Program-made: the position numbers and the translations under genes
Assembly: GCF_015352425.1 (NCBI RefSeq)
Contig: NZ_JADKNH010000020.1
Location: 1 to 64,000 of the forward strand
Source: Fusibacter ferrireducens
GTDB lineage: Bacteria > Bacillota > Clostridia > Peptostreptococcales > Acidaminobacteraceae
Direction of reading: 5' to 3'
DNA length: 64,000 nt
Notes under the pieces: model-generated
Database searches by the model: none
Seen by the model: only the letters and a program-made list of their open reading frames with translations
Told to the model about the DNA's origin: nothing
In this document: piece after piece, positions 8,984-17,746 of the stretch
Layout of the letters: each line of letters starts with the position of its first letter
Position numbering within the stretch: the stretch's first letter is position 1

Positions 8984-9625
8984 ATGAAAGTATTGATCAC
9001 AGGGTTTGACCCTTTTGGTGATGAAAGTAAAAATCCAGCTTATGAAGCTGTGAAAATGCTCCCGGATACATTTGAGGACATTGAGCTCGTTAAAGTTGAA
9101 ATTCCAACAAAATTTTACAAGTCGATTGAGGTTTTAAAAAATCATATAGAAAAGGAAAAACCTGAAGTCGTGATTTGTGTTGGACAGGCAGGTGGTAGGT
9201 TCACAGTAAGTGTTGAACGTGTTGCGATCAATGTTGATGACGCAAGAATCCCAGACAATGGGGGGAATCAGCCTGTAGATCAAGCAATTGTTGAGGGTGG
9301 TCCTGCTGCATATTTTAGCACATTGCCAATCAAGGCAATCGCAAATGCCATCCGGGAAGGGGGCATACCTGCCTCTGTATCCAATTCAGCAGGCACTTAT
9401 GTTTGCAATCACATTATGTATGGCCTCATGCACATGATCAATACTCAGTTTTCTGAGATAAGAGGTGGTTTTATACATGTGCCGTTCCTAGAGGAGCAGG
9501 TACTGGATAAACCGAATATGCCGTCCATGAATCTTGACAGTATTTCAAAAGCCCTTGGCATTGCAGTCAAAACAGCATGCGCAGTAGAGTTGGATTCAAA
9601 ACAAACAGAAGGTACGATTTGTTAG
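8984..9625 (+). CDS. pcp: Pyrrolidone-carboxylate peptidase
   Basis: 213-residue cytosolic cysteine peptidase (family C15) that removes N-terminal pyroglutamate from peptides. The catalytic residues are visible as E78 in VSVERVAINVDDARIPDN, C141 in SNSAGTYVCN and H165 in GGFIHVPFLE. The N-terminus VLITGFDPFG is the family hallmark. The start at 8984 follows AAAGGA; an upstream in-frame start inside DUF979 is not needed. It is third in the DUF969-DUF979-pcp operon, which supports a role in using pyroglutamyl peptides brought in by the two membrane proteins. Confidence 0.95.
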   Translation: MKVLITGFDPFGDESKNPAYEAVKMLPDTFEDIELVKVEIPTKFYKSIEVLKNHIEKEKPEVVICVGQAGGRFTVSVERVAINVDDARIPDNGGNQPVDQAIVEGGPAAYFSTLPIKAIANAIREGGIPASVSNSAGTYVCNHIMYGLMHMINTQFSEIRGGFIHVPFLEEQVLDKPNMPSMNLDSISKALGIAVKTACAVELDSKQTEGTIC

Positions 9626-9678
9626 TTGATGAGGAAAAATATAAGTAAAGCATCATAAGTAAAGAAAATTTAAAAAGA

Positions 9679-9724
9679 GGCTCCCATAAAACTTGTTTTG
9701 CTTGACAAGCGTTTATGGGAGCCA
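9679..9724. terminator. Shared terminator between pcp and the WG-repeat gene
   Basis: A 12-bp stem GGCTCCCATAAA / TTTATGGGAGCC encloses an inner CTTGT/ACAAG hairpin. It separates the convergent pcp and WG-repeat genes; T-rich sequence is found on the minus-strand exit. Confidence 0.7.
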
Positions 9725-9779
9725 TATTTCTCTATAAGTCCATTTTCACATTTTCAGCATTTGATTTAGATTTCGTCGC

Positions 9780-11351
9780 TTATTTTATAATCAGATGGCC
9801 TTCTGTGTCTATTGCATTGACATTATCATATTGATTATCCAATCTAACAGTTGCGTAGCCATTTATAAAATCTTCGACAGATCTATAGATGCATTCTATG
9901 ACCAATTCACCAGAGTCCGTGTTGATAAAACCCCATTTGCCGTCACTTTTTACGGCCAGTCTATGGTTGCTTATATGAGGCGATACTTCATCGAATTGAG
10001 TGAATTCAAATTTTGTTTGGCCCTCCAAATCATAGTAATAATTTCTATGATCGCGGCTAAAGACGATTGTTTTTTCATCTTTTAAGATTTGTAAAGCATC
10101 TATTGCCTCAATTTCGTAAAGCACTTTGTTATCTTTTATACAGACGAGGTCTATCTTTTTATCGTCCTGAACGATAAAGAAGGCTCTATCGCTCAAAGTA
10201 AATGGTTCTCTAATGTCAACATCTGAATAAGTGATTTTTCGAATAAAACTTTTCTTTGAGAATAGGGCGTTACCGCCTGTATCAATGATAGAGCTTATCC
10301 CTTCGGTGTCTTGTATAACGGCCAAGCCCAGTTCAAAAGGTTCTATAGCAGCAGCGTATTGTGGTTCTATTAGCCATGCCCCTTCATTATCAATAAAACC
10401 CCATAGATGATTGGTTTTAGAAACCGCTGGATAACGATTTTCAGATTCAAATCCGATGTACTCAAAGGTATCTCCTATTTTTTGCCCGTCTCTATCAATT
10501 AAGAAAAAATCGTTATTGACAGATACAACGGCTCTATCCTCATTAAAGAATCGAGCTTCATTAAATTTTGATGGTATTTTTAAGATGCCCGCCTTGGTAA
10601 CGTATCCAAAGAGATGATTTTGATCTAAAAAGGAAGATACGCCATTTACAAATTCAAACGGTGAATCAGAAAATGGGTCAGATATAATTTCACCATGATC
10701 TCCAAGAATGCCCCAAAGGGCGTCTTTTCTGTAGCTGTTAGATGCGATTTCATCATATTCTACGGGACATATTTCTTTGCCGTTCATATCCACTAGGCCA
10801 TACTTCTCATTTACTTTTACGACGAATAAATTCTGTCCAAATGGAGATATACGATCGAATGCGGGCGCATTGATTTTTCCTGCGTTGATATCGACAATTT
10901 GATATTGCCCATTTTTAACAGCAGCATAGTAATTATCATTATTAAAAATTTCGCCTATAAAGGGTTTATCTAATATCTCGTTACCATATGTATCTATAAT
11001 TTGAGTACCATCTTGTGTGTGAACAATGGCGTAGCCATTTGTGAAACCTGTAACTTTAGTGTATTGCGGCAGTATTTCAAGTGTGCCACCTGTGCCTATA
11101 AAGCCCCATAAGCCATCTTTTTCTACAGCAGCCATCCCGTCAGATGAAAAGGGTTCAATTCTTGAATAGGATGTTAAAGGGACCTCAGTTTCTTCAAGCT
11201 CAGGATTAGAAGTAGCCTCTTTAGAAATGGCCTCTTTTGAAATCGAGTTTTCTGAAACAGGCTCTTGGTGGGCAAAAACATAAAGAACCAGCAAGGCTAA
11301 ACTGCAAAAAACGACGATAGCAAAAGAGATTCTTATTTTTCGATGATTCAT
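9780..11351 (-). CDS. Membrane-anchored WG-repeat protein
   Basis: 523-residue protein with one N-terminal transmembrane or uncleaved signal segment (about residues 7-27) and an extracellular region made of WG/KWG repeats, for example KDGLWGFIGTGG, NEKYGLVDMNGKE, NHLWGFIDNEG and DGKWGFINTDSGE. Roughly eight to ten repeats are recognisable at about 50-residue spacing. WG repeats form beta structures and are thought to mediate binding, but no general function is established. The start at 11351 has GGAGG upstream; an ORF extension to 11396 lacks one. It lies behind the ABC operon on the same strand and may be its last gene, 105 bp after the preceding gene. Confidence 0.8.
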   Translation of the reverse strand: MNHRKIRISFAIVVFCSLALLVLYVFAHQEPVSENSISKEAISKEATSNPELEETEVPLTSYSRIEPFSSDGMAAVEKDGLWGFIGTGGTLEILPQYTKVTGFTNGYAIVHTQDGTQIIDTYGNEILDKPFIGEIFNNDNYYAAVKNGQYQIVDINAGKINAPAFDRISPFGQNLFVVKVNEKYGLVDMNGKEICPVEYDEIASNSYRKDALWGILGDHGEIISDPFSDSPFEFVNGVSSFLDQNHLFGYVTKAGILKIPSKFNEARFFNEDRAVVSVNNDFFLIDRDGQKIGDTFEYIGFESENRYPAVSKTNHLWGFIDNEGAWLIEPQYAAAIEPFELGLAVIQDTEGISSIIDTGGNALFSKKSFIRKITYSDVDIREPFTLSDRAFFIVQDDKKIDLVCIKDNKVLYEIEAIDALQILKDEKTIVFSRDHRNYYYDLEGQTKFEFTQFDEVSPHISNHRLAVKSDGKWGFINTDSGELVIECIYRSVEDFINGYATVRLDNQYDNVNAIDTEGHLIIK

Positions 11352-11456
11352 ATTGTAGTCCTCCATTAAGTTATTTACATAGATGTGATTTATCATGTAC
11401 CATATACCATTAGGGTTTATATGGATAATGAAAGTAGTTACTTCATTATAACATTA

Positions 11457-12812
11457 TTAAAATGAAGATTCAAATAGGATGCTCAGTGGGGATTGATCCA
11501 TAGGTCTAACGTTTTGATGAATACTGCTCTTCACGGATCGGTCTGTACTTTGAGCATATTGGCCCACGTAGGCAAGTCCGGTTTGATCATAAACGATTAA
11601 ACAGAGGCTGCTTTCATAATATTGCGGATAAAAAGTCATAACAAGCCGATTGCCGTTGTAGGCCATCTGCGTTCGATCAAAGAAAACATGGCCTATTTGC
11701 TCCAGATCAGGCAAGGCATCTGCCATCATGAGATCATATTGTCGTCCTGTTGTCTTAGAGAATAAGTAAAAACGCTGATCTGAAAAGGATATGACAAAAG
11801 CATTATCCAATTGCTTGATTTCCGAAAAGGATACATTAGAGTCCGTCTTTGTAATTTCTGTTTTTTGGATTAAAGTCATAGAGTGCCTATCGATGACAGA
11901 GAGCATTACAGCATTGTCTTCTCTTGTGATTAAGAGTAGCGTTTCATCGGTTTCATCATATGTGAGACTGAGTGCCTTGGTTGATTTATCTTCAAAGGGG
12001 TAGACACATTTCATCTTCGTTAGATTTGCCTCTGGAAACCCGTCTTTAATTTCAAAGGGTAGAAAATGGATGCCAGATACCTGGATTGGAATTTCCAAAG
12101 AGTTTTCAATAGGTGCATCCGAAAAACAGATAATGTAGTAACAACCGGATTTTAAGATGACTGCTTCAGATTGGAGGGACTTGTTGTCAGAGATGGTATT
12201 GCTTTCTACGTCGACGATCTCTCCTGAAGTATTTTTAGTCACAGAAACTTCAAGCTTATGCTGCTTTGATATTGGAATCTTAAAGTAATTTGTGACGACG
12301 TGTGGAGCATAGGAGATAAAGTTTGAGTCATAGGGCAATTCCACATCCATGGTCACAGGATAAAAGGGGTAGTAATCACTCAGTGAAACGATTTCAGTTC
12401 TCTTTTCACCATTTGGAGTTCGAGTGGCAACATCAATGGCCGGTTTTGTTGCAAGTTCATGCTCTTGTTCGAGATCTAGACCATTTCCCCCCATACTAAA
12501 ATCAATGCTCGAAGATATCATTAACTGTGGGACTCTAACTCGAGGTTCTTCTTTTGCTGCTTGAGAAAAAATAAACGTCGTTTTAGGATCAAGGGGGTCT
12601 TCTACTATAAACTGTGTCTCCCAGAATAAATGACGAATACTGTTTGTACGACTTTTTACAGTAATGCCCTTTGCAGCAGACTTGTCACCCAATAAGGTTA
12701 TTTCTTCAATTTCAATAGCATCTTTTAACGTGTTCAGCCAATGATTTGTGCCATAAATCGTTCCAATGGACACGATTAATAATAGTGATGTCAAAAATAA
12801 GCTTTTTCGCAT
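11457..12812 (-). CDS. Unknown exported protein of the GntR/ABC operon
   Basis: 451-residue protein I do not recognise. It has an N-terminal hydrophobic helix (about residues 5-22) after two basic residues, so it is probably exported and membrane-anchored. The rest is soluble, rich in beta-type sequence, without cysteine motifs or obvious catalytic residues. The C-terminal part (MTLIQKTEIT, FSDQRFYLFSKTTGRQYDL) reads like blades of a beta-propeller, but this is only an impression. GAGAGGA precedes the ATG. It lies 14 bp downstream of the ABC ATPase gene and is very likely cotranscribed, so it may be an extracytoplasmic partner of that exporter. Confidence 0.7.
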   Translation of the reverse strand: MRKSLFLTSLLLIVSIGTIYGTNHWLNTLKDAIEIEEITLLGDKSAAKGITVKSRTNSIRHLFWETQFIVEDPLDPKTTFIFSQAAKEEPRVRVPQLMISSSIDFSMGGNGLDLEQEHELATKPAIDVATRTPNGEKRTEIVSLSDYYPFYPVTMDVELPYDSNFISYAPHVVTNYFKIPISKQHKLEVSVTKNTSGEIVDVESNTISDNKSLQSEAVILKSGCYYIICFSDAPIENSLEIPIQVSGIHFLPFEIKDGFPEANLTKMKCVYPFEDKSTKALSLTYDETDETLLLITREDNAVMLSVIDRHSMTLIQKTEITKTDSNVSFSEIKQLDNAFVISFSDQRFYLFSKTTGRQYDLMMADALPDLEQIGHVFFDRTQMAYNGNRLVMTFYPQYYESSLCLIVYDQTGLAYVGQYAQSTDRSVKSSIHQNVRPMDQSPLSILFESSF

Positions 12813-12826
12813 AGTAAATCCTCTCT

Positions 12827-13558
12827 TTATCGCTCATCCGTTAAGTTGGAAAGTGCTTGAATCACGCGGTCTGATTTATAGTGATAGGTTTCTTTCACAA
12901 AGTCTATGAGTGTCTTTCCAGAATCGGCAAGTTTTTCAACGGTAGTGTCCCCTACAATTTCACCTTTCCGGATGAGGACAGCACGCCCAATAAATTTTTC
13001 AACTTCTTCTAAAAGATGTGTGGAGAGGAGAACGGTTTCTGTTGGCTCCAAAATGCCTAACAAAACCTTATAAAAATCTTCTCTGTTAAAGATATCATTG
13101 CCAGCAAAGGGTTCATCCATGAGTATGTAGTCTGCGCCTTGAGATAATGCCAAAATAACTTCAAATTGATTTTTTTGTCCCACTGAAAAGTGTTTGATAG
13201 ATTTATGTGTGGGCAATTCGAAAAATGTCATTAAGCCATTGAAACGCTTCTCGCGAAAAGTGGGAAAGTGAAGTTCGTAAAAGGCTTTATGTGCAGATGC
13301 TGTTAAATTTGGAAAAAAAGAATGCTCACTCGTTGCAAAGGAAATATGTGCAATATTTTTGTGGGTTATGGGATGCCCATCCAGAGTGATTTGTCCTGTG
13401 TAATTTAAATAGCCGAGAATACATTTCATCAATGTCGTTTTACCGGCACCGTTTTCCCCGAATAGACCGATGATTTCACCCCTTGGAAGCGTTAAACTCG
13501 CTTCTTTAAGTGCTCGGTAGCCATTAAAGTTTTTACTTACATGATTGAGTTCCAACAT
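12827..13558 (-). CDS. ABC transporter ATP-binding protein (YtrB-like)
   Basis: 243-residue ABC ATPase. Walker A is GENGAGKTTL (about 35-44) and Walker B YILMDEPF; the signature is a variant, SVGQK instead of LSGGQ, as in several YtrB/BcrA-type exporters. H-loop: LLSTHLLEEVE. The start at 13558 has AGGAG upstream; a longer frame reaching into the permease gene is rejected. It pairs with the two membrane genes before it in a GntR-YtrA type operon. Such operons in Bacillus respond to cell-wall-active peptides, but the substrate here is unknown. Confidence 0.88.
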   Translation of the reverse strand: MLELNHVSKNFNGYRALKEASLTLPRGEIIGLFGENGAGKTTLMKCILGYLNYTGQITLDGHPITHKNIAHISFATSEHSFFPNLTASAHKAFYELHFPTFREKRFNGLMTFFELPTHKSIKHFSVGQKNQFEVILALSQGADYILMDEPFAGNDIFNREDFYKVLLGILEPTETVLLSTHLLEEVEKFIGRAVLIRKGEIVGDTTVEKLADSGKTLIDFVKETYHYKSDRVIQALSNLTDER

Positions 13559-13568
13559 AATTATACTC

Positions 13569-14066
13569 CTAGTAGAAATGCCATATTTTTTGCCACTGAT
13601 CTGGTGCCAAACAAGTCTCAGGGGTAACCGACAAATAAATTCCGAAATAGACAAGCATTAAAAGCAGCGCTATAAGCATAGATGCAGCTGATGAAAAAAG
13701 GGGTAGAGCGACACATCGCTTTAGAAGCTCCCAACGCTTGGGTAGTCTTCGCATGAGATAAATACTCTTGCTATTCTGATAGTGATAGGTGTAATGGTGT
13801 ACAAACAATGCAATCATACAGAGTACGACGATTAAAAATCCAATCCAATAGTGTCCGAACAGTTCTACGAAATCGGGCATAATAGCGTCTTTTCTGAGTA
13901 CAGGATTAAAGGCGTTGCCTGTAAAGAGCGCACTGTATTCTCTTGAAAGCGAAAAAAGAAAACCAAAGCTGTAGAGTGTACTCATAATAAGGCCAATACA
14001 GATCCATTTAATTTCTTGCTCATAATCAATACCCACGGGCACATAGTTTTCTATCTTAACAATCAT
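13569..14066 (-). CDS. ABC exporter membrane subunit (small)
   Basis: 165-residue membrane protein with three or four predicted helices (about 22-44, 75-97, 125-150). It has no recognisable signature other than its position between the other permease and the ATPase. It overlaps the upstream permease gene by 11 bp and ends 10 bp before the ATPase start, typical of a tightly coupled transporter operon. It is probably one half of the membrane part of the exporter. Confidence 0.75.
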   Translation of the reverse strand: MIVKIENYVPVGIDYEQEIKWICIGLIMSTLYSFGFLFSLSREYSALFTGNAFNPVLRKDAIMPDFVELFGHYWIGFLIVVLCMIALFVHHYTYHYQNSKSIYLMRRLPKRWELLKRCVALPLFSSAASMLIALLLMLVYFGIYLSVTPETCLAPDQWQKIWHFY

Positions 14067-14775
14067 AATTTATACCTCGCCAAATCTTGTGAAAAGCATG
14101 ACCTGCAAAAGATAAAGCAACAAGTGTAAGAAATATGTCAGAACTAAAGTTGCCGAGGTCTTGAGAGAAGCTCACAAAGACCAGAAAAGACATCACGACG
14201 ATTGAAATACTTCTTTTACCGCGCCTTTGACTGAGAGAAAAAAAGGCAGAGGTAGTGCCGAGAGCAAGTATAAAGGCGCCATTTCGAATCCATCTACTGC
14301 TTTCTTCAAGAGGCAATAAACTATGTAAAAAGGGATTATGATAGAAAGCTAGGAAAACGGTTTGGTTATGCCAGTACATAGGGTCCATGATGACGGTATA
14401 TTGATGACATAAAAATAAAACAACAAGTAATTGCATTGCCAAAAAAATAATGAAACATCCCATGTTGTAAATTGACCATAAAGTGGTAATGGTTTCTTCA
14501 CGAACCGTGAGTCTTTTTATGCTATACCGAATCTTACTGCCGGAAGTTTCATAACCAACGATACTTAAAATGTAACAAAGCATTAAAAAAGCAACCCCGC
14601 TTATAATGGGGATGTGGCTTTTGGTAATGAGAGTGTCCAATGTATAGAGTTCATCGGTCTGCAATGTCAGATAGAAAAGAGCAATTTCAGCGCCAGCCAT
14701 TAGAAACAAGAGTCCTACTATCTTATAAAGCGTACTTCTCGATGCAATCATCCATACAGATAGGTATTTTTTCAT
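14056..14775 (-). CDS. ABC exporter membrane subunit (large)
   Basis: 239-residue membrane protein with about six hydrophobic helices and a short basic N-terminus, resembling ABC-2 type permeases of the YtrC/D kind. It follows the GntR regulator gene by 16 bp and overlaps the next permease gene. With two different permease subunits and one ATPase, the transporter is probably a heteromeric exporter. The start has GGAGAAGC just upstream. Confidence 0.78.
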   Translation of the reverse strand: MKKYLSVWMIASRSTLYKIVGLLFLMAGAEIALFYLTLQTDELYTLDTLITKSHIPIISGVAFLMLCYILSIVGYETSGSKIRYSIKRLTVREETITTLWSIYNMGCFIIFLAMQLLVVLFLCHQYTVIMDPMYWHNQTVFLAFYHNPFLHSLLPLEESSRWIRNGAFILALGTTSAFFSLSQRRGKRSISIVVMSFLVFVSFSQDLGNFSSDIFLTLVALSFAGHAFHKIWRGINYDC

Positions 14776-14791
14776 TGTGCTTCTCCTTATT

Positions 14792-15163
14792 CTAATCCCA
14801 AACTCTTGAAATCAATTGGATGGCTTCTTCTTTGGAAATGCCCATTTGTTTTAAAGCCAAAACAAATGACTTGGCATCGCCTTCAAGTTGTTGGGACTTG
14901 ATTTGTTTTATTTGAACATCTGTAAGGGTCACATAACTTTTGGCCCCCGAATGTGATGTTATGATATTTTCTGCTTCCAGTAGGCGGTAGGCTTTTTGAA
15001 TCGTGTTTGGGTTGACGCCAAGTAGGACAGATAACATACGTCTAGAGGGCATTTCATCTTGATCTTGAATGATCCCCGCTATGATTTCACGCTTGATATG
15101 TTTTATGATTTGAGCGTATATAGGACCTTCATCTTCAATTGTAAAATGGTCAAATGAAATCAT
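14792..15163 (-). CDS. GntR-family regulator, YtrA subfamily
   Basis: 123-residue repressor. Residues about 15-80 form the GntR winged helix-turn-helix (PIYAQIIKHIKREI, MPSRRMLSVLLGVNPNTIQK), and the short helical C-terminal part is the YtrA type with no ligand-binding domain. YtrA regulators sit first in ABC exporter operons and repress them. The ATG at 15163 follows AAAGG; an in-frame TTG at 15178 is less likely. A matching palindromic operator overlaps the gene's own promoter, so it probably represses itself and the operon. Confidence 0.88.
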   Translation of the reverse strand: MISFDHFTIEDEGPIYAQIIKHIKREIIAGIIQDQDEMPSRRMLSVLLGVNPNTIQKAYRLLEAENIITSHSGAKSYVTLTDVQIKQIKSQQLEGDAKSFVLALKQMGISKEEAIQLISRVWD

Positions 15164-15195
15164 AGAATAACCTTTCAAACTGTATTATGGTGTTA

Positions 15196-15239
15196 ATACG
15201 GTATAACCGTATCATACAATTAATACAGTTGTGTGTCAA
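15196..15239 (-). promoter_or_regulatory. Promoter and operator of the GntR/ABC operon
   Basis: On the minus strand TTGACA (15234-15239) and TATGAT (15211-15216) are separated by exactly 17 bp. A perfect palindrome, ATACGGTATAACCGTAT (15196-15212), touches the -10 box and covers the expected start site. This is the layout of an autorepressed YtrA/GntR operator. Confidence 0.85.
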
Positions 15240-15308
15240 GTCATTAAAATTAAAGCATGAATTTGCATATACCCATAAAATCCTTAATTCAAAGTTCATG
15301 TAATAGCG

Positions 15309-15425
15309 TTAGAGTGTCAAAAGTCAGTTTTGCGTACCCCCTCTATCCCATGTTGTATCGCGTACTTTCGGTAAACGACATCATAGGGTAGAGGGGGGCT
15401 CAACTTTTAACTTTTGACACTCTAA
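15309..15425 (+). repeat. Family B palindromic element, copy B2 (reference copy)
   Basis: This 117-bp element has a perfect 16-bp terminal inverted repeat, TTAGAGTGTCAAAAGT / ACTTTTGACACTCTAA. Inner arms CCCTCTATCCCATG and CATAGGGTAGAGGG also pair, so the whole element can fold into one long hairpin. The central part GTATCGCGTACTTTCGG is shared with other copies. No ORF or transposase is present. It lies between the divergent GntR and Crp/Fnr genes. Confidence 0.88.
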
Positions 15426-15441
15426 TCCAATATGATATGAT
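15414..15441 (+). promoter_or_regulatory. Candidate promoter of the Crp/Fnr gene, -35 inside repeat B2
   Basis: TTGACA at 15414-15419, which is part of the right inverted end of repeat B2, is followed after 16 bp by TATGAT (15436-15441) in unique DNA. The Crp/Fnr gene starts 30 bp later. The element thus appears to supply the -35 box. Confidence 0.65.
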
Positions 15442-15471
15442 GATTAAAATTGGACTAAATGAGGTGAAGCA

Positions 15472-16152
15472 ATGTATAGAGAACTATTTGACCCCGTTAA
15501 TCAGGACATGATGACCAATTATTTTGCAGAGATACTTGCACCAAGGGGCTTGATTAAAAGCTTTAAGAAGAATACATTGATCGATCCTCTGGATGCAGAA
15601 CATGTTTACATTGTGCTTTCAGGGGAATGTCGTCAAGGACTTGTTAGTATGGATGGCTGTGAGAGAACGTTTTTTAGACTCACAAGAGGCACTATATTTG
15701 GAGAGATGGATTATTTTGATGGTGATCGGACTTGTGAGATCACATATGTTACTCAAAAATCAGAAATTAGTATTGTACCGAAGGCCGTTTTAGAAGCGGC
15801 ACTTGAAGAAAATCCTAAAATTTATCGCTATTTCATACATTCTATCACGCGCAAATACAGATTGTTAATGCTTCAAATTGCAGACGCGAGATTTAATGAT
15901 TCCATAGGGATCATTGCAAGTGCACTCTTGAGAATTGGTTCTATGCAAGAAGGGTACGATCTCTTAGGGAGAACGGTGATTGAACACCAGTATACGCATG
16001 AAGAGCTCGCCAATAATTTTGGTCTCAGTCGACCAACAGTGACCAGCAGCCTTTGCTATATGAGGGATAAAGGGCTTATCTCCATTGAAGATCGACATAT
16101 TGTCATTGAAAAAGTTGAAGAAATACGTGTGCTTATGAATCCTTATTGGTAG
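15472..16152 (+). CDS. Crp/Fnr-family transcription regulator
   Basis: 226-residue regulator with an N-terminal cyclic-nucleotide-binding-like beta-roll (about 25-125, with GTIFGEMDYFDGDRTCEI) and a C-terminal Crp-type winged helix (about 150-220, recognition helix LSRPTVTSSLCYMRDKG). Cysteines are few and do not form the Fnr [4Fe-4S] pattern, so it is not a classical oxygen sensor; the effector is unknown. GAGGTGA precedes the ATG. It is transcribed away from the GntR operon, and no operon partner follows it. Confidence 0.87.
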   Translation: MYRELFDPVNQDMMTNYFAEILAPRGLIKSFKKNTLIDPLDAEHVYIVLSGECRQGLVSMDGCERTFFRLTRGTIFGEMDYFDGDRTCEITYVTQKSEISIVPKAVLEAALEENPKIYRYFIHSITRKYRLLMLQIADARFNDSIGIIASALLRIGSMQEGYDLLGRTVIEHQYTHEELANNFGLSRPTVTSSLCYMRDKGLISIEDRHIVIEKVEEIRVLMNPYW

Positions 16153-16162
16153 AAGTGATATG

Positions 16163-16189
16163 ACTATTATGTATCGAACTCATAATAGT
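16163..16189. terminator. Hairpin between convergent genes
   Basis: ACTATTATG / CATAATAGT is a perfect 9-bp stem with a 9-nt loop. It overlaps the last codons of the lipoprotein gene. No T tract follows, so function as a terminator is uncertain. Confidence 0.4.
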
Positions 16190-16676
16190 ATAAGACATTA
16201 TTATCAGTGTCAAATAGAGCTAATGTAAAATTAAATGAGCCTCTATCAAAAAGGTTTTGAGAATCATGAATGATATTTATGTCATTAAATCGATCTATAA
16301 ATAGCCAATAGCCATTTTCTATAGTTGGTATGCCAGCGCTTTCCGCTAATTTATAACTGTATGTTATCCCATTTCGCTCGCCGCCATACATGATTAGTTC
16401 TAAATCAGGTGCAAGAGGCAGTTTCTTCCAGGACTTGTTGCTTTTAATATCCTCCAGTAAGTTTTTCCTGCTCTCTTCATCGAATTTCACGGTAACCAAT
16501 AATTCGCCATCGCCATGAAACCCACCATGTGTATCAACAAGATTATATTCAATATTATCAGGTAAGTTAATTCTTAAATCTTTAGAAACGTAATCTATAT
16601 TTGATTTATGTGAGCAACTACACAAGGCACAAATACAACCTATGATGAATATTATTTTTAATCGTTTCAATATCAA
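16167..16676 (-). CDS. Predicted lipoprotein of unknown function
   Basis: 169-residue protein with a type II signal peptide: a basic start, a hydrophobic core and a lipobox-like LCSC near residues 18-21, so it is probably lipidated and held on the outer face of the membrane. The mature part is acidic and has no motif I recognise. It ends the DUF2975-HTH-lipoprotein group, 29 bp after the HTH gene, and is likely cotranscribed. Confidence 0.7.
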   Translation of the reverse strand: MILKRLKIIFIIGCICALCSCSHKSNIDYVSKDLRINLPDNIEYNLVDTHGGFHGDGELLVTVKFDEESRKNLLEDIKSNKSWKKLPLAPDLELIMYGGERNGITYSYKLAESAGIPTIENGYWLFIDRFNDINIIHDSQNLFDRGSFNFTLALFDTDNNVLYYYEFDT

Positions 16677-16705
16677 TTCTCCTTACTTTAAATACATTTA
16701 TCTGA

Positions 16706-16921
16706 TCATCCCTTTGCTCTATATTCCAAAAGGTCTCCAGGTTGACAGTCAAGTGCAGCACATAATTTTGCCAACGTAGAAATTTTGAGTGCTTTTGCCT
16801 TGCCATTTTTTAAAATAGAAATATTGGCAATGGTAATTCCTACGCGTTCAGCTAGTTCGGTAACGCTCATTTTGCGCTTAGCAAGCATAACATCAATGTT
16901 GAAAATAATCTCTTCGTTCAT
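16706..16921 (-). CDS. Small Cro/CI-type HTH regulator (YozG-like)
   Basis: 71-residue protein that is almost entirely one XRE-type helix-turn-helix (SVTELAERVGITIANISILKNG, then LAKLCAALDCQPGDLLEY). The CQPGDLL ending is characteristic of the YozG/YdaS-type family usually encoded beside a DUF2975 membrane protein, as here (10 bp apart). The pair probably works as a membrane-linked regulator, though the signal is unknown. Confidence 0.85.
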   Translation of the reverse strand: MNEEIIFNIDVMLAKRKMSVTELAERVGITIANISILKNGKAKALKISTLAKLCAALDCQPGDLLEYRAKG

Positions 16922-16931
16922 ATCGGCCTCC

Positions 16932-17411
16932 TCATATGGTTAAATCACTTTGTTCTTGAAGATCTGCAGCTTTTTTTACAAGATGGGATAGCGTAGCTGA
17001 AACTGCAGATATGGCAATTCCAATGATTAATATGATCAGAGATATTAGCACAAATCCCGGGTGGTTCATGTTAAGGAACAAAAACACGATGTTCATCACA
17101 AAGAAGAATCCTGTGTCTGCAGCAGCGAGTACTGCGACCCATCTTAATAATTTTGCGTTTTCAGATGAAAAGGAACGGTCAAGCCTTATGTTTTTAGAGA
17201 TTTTCCATCCAAAAGCTAAAACGATATAGCATGGAACAGCTGTGATCAGAATTAGGATTAACCAAGGCCAATAACTAAATGCAAATTCTGGATAGTTTGC
17301 CACCATACCCTGTCCAAGTGATGGTATGATCCAAGCGTAGACGAGTAAACCGCATAGGCCGACAATAATGATAATTAAATTAAGCCATTTTGATAGTGCT
17401 AATTGATTCAT
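16932..17411 (-). CDS. DUF2975 membrane protein
   Basis: 159-residue membrane protein with four hydrophobic helices (about 9-30, 46-68, 95-115, 122-145) and an amphipathic C-terminal tail, the pattern of DUF2975. AAAGGAGG lies before the ATG at 17411; an extension to 17492 reads through repeat remnant B5 and is rejected. It is first in a three-gene unit with the YozG-like regulator and lipoprotein. DUF2975 proteins are thought to control or be controlled by their HTH partner. Confidence 0.82.
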   Translation of the reverse strand: MNQLALSKWLNLIIIIVGLCGLLVYAWIIPSLGQGMVANYPEFAFSYWPWLILILITAVPCYIVLAFGWKISKNIRLDRSFSSENAKLLRWVAVLAAADTGFFFVMNIVFLFLNMNHPGFVLISLIILIIGIAISAVSATLSHLVKKAADLQEQSDLTI

Positions 17412-17433
17412 AAAATCCTCCTTTATAGAATAT

Positions 17434-17476
17434 CGCATAGGGTAAAAGATTAATGCGATATTGACTTTTGACATTT
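17434..17476 (-). repeat. Family B remnant, B5
   Basis: CGCATAGGGTAAAAGATTAATGCGA followed by TTGACTTTTGACATT matches the right half of copy B3 (CATAGGGTAGAGGGTTTATGCGA then TTTGACACT). The left half is missing. It lies in the leader of the DUF2975 transcript. Confidence 0.6.
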
Positions 17477-17503
17477 TGACTTTAATATTCACTAATTATC
17501 TAG

Positions 17504-17532
17504 ATTATATCGATTTGTATGAAAAACGTCAA
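17504..17532 (-). promoter_or_regulatory. Promoter of the DUF2975-HTH-lipoprotein unit
   Basis: Minus-strand TTGACG (17527-17532) and TATAAT (17504-17509) lie 17 bp apart. The expected start gives a leader of roughly 85 nt that includes repeat remnant B5. The rest of 17533-17746 is AT-rich with two direct TTCAATTTAGG repeats near 17594-17617 and no gene. Confidence 0.8.
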
Positions 17533-17746
17533 CAAAAATTTATTGAATTACGATAAAAATTTATTGTTTAATATCATTCGACTTTTATTTTTCAATTTAG
17601 GTTCAATTTAGGTTTTAATTTAGACTTCGACGTAAGAAGCTGAATCTAAGTCAATTGAAAACAAAGTTCTCGTTTGCAATAAAGCGTTTTTATTTTGTAT
17701 GTGGTACAAAAATTCTATTTAAAGGCCATATTAGATCATAAAAGGC

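Noticed and set aside
17412-17492. Longer start for the DUF2975 protein
   Set aside because: The extra codons translate repeat remnant B5. AAAGGAGG sits directly before the ATG at 17411.
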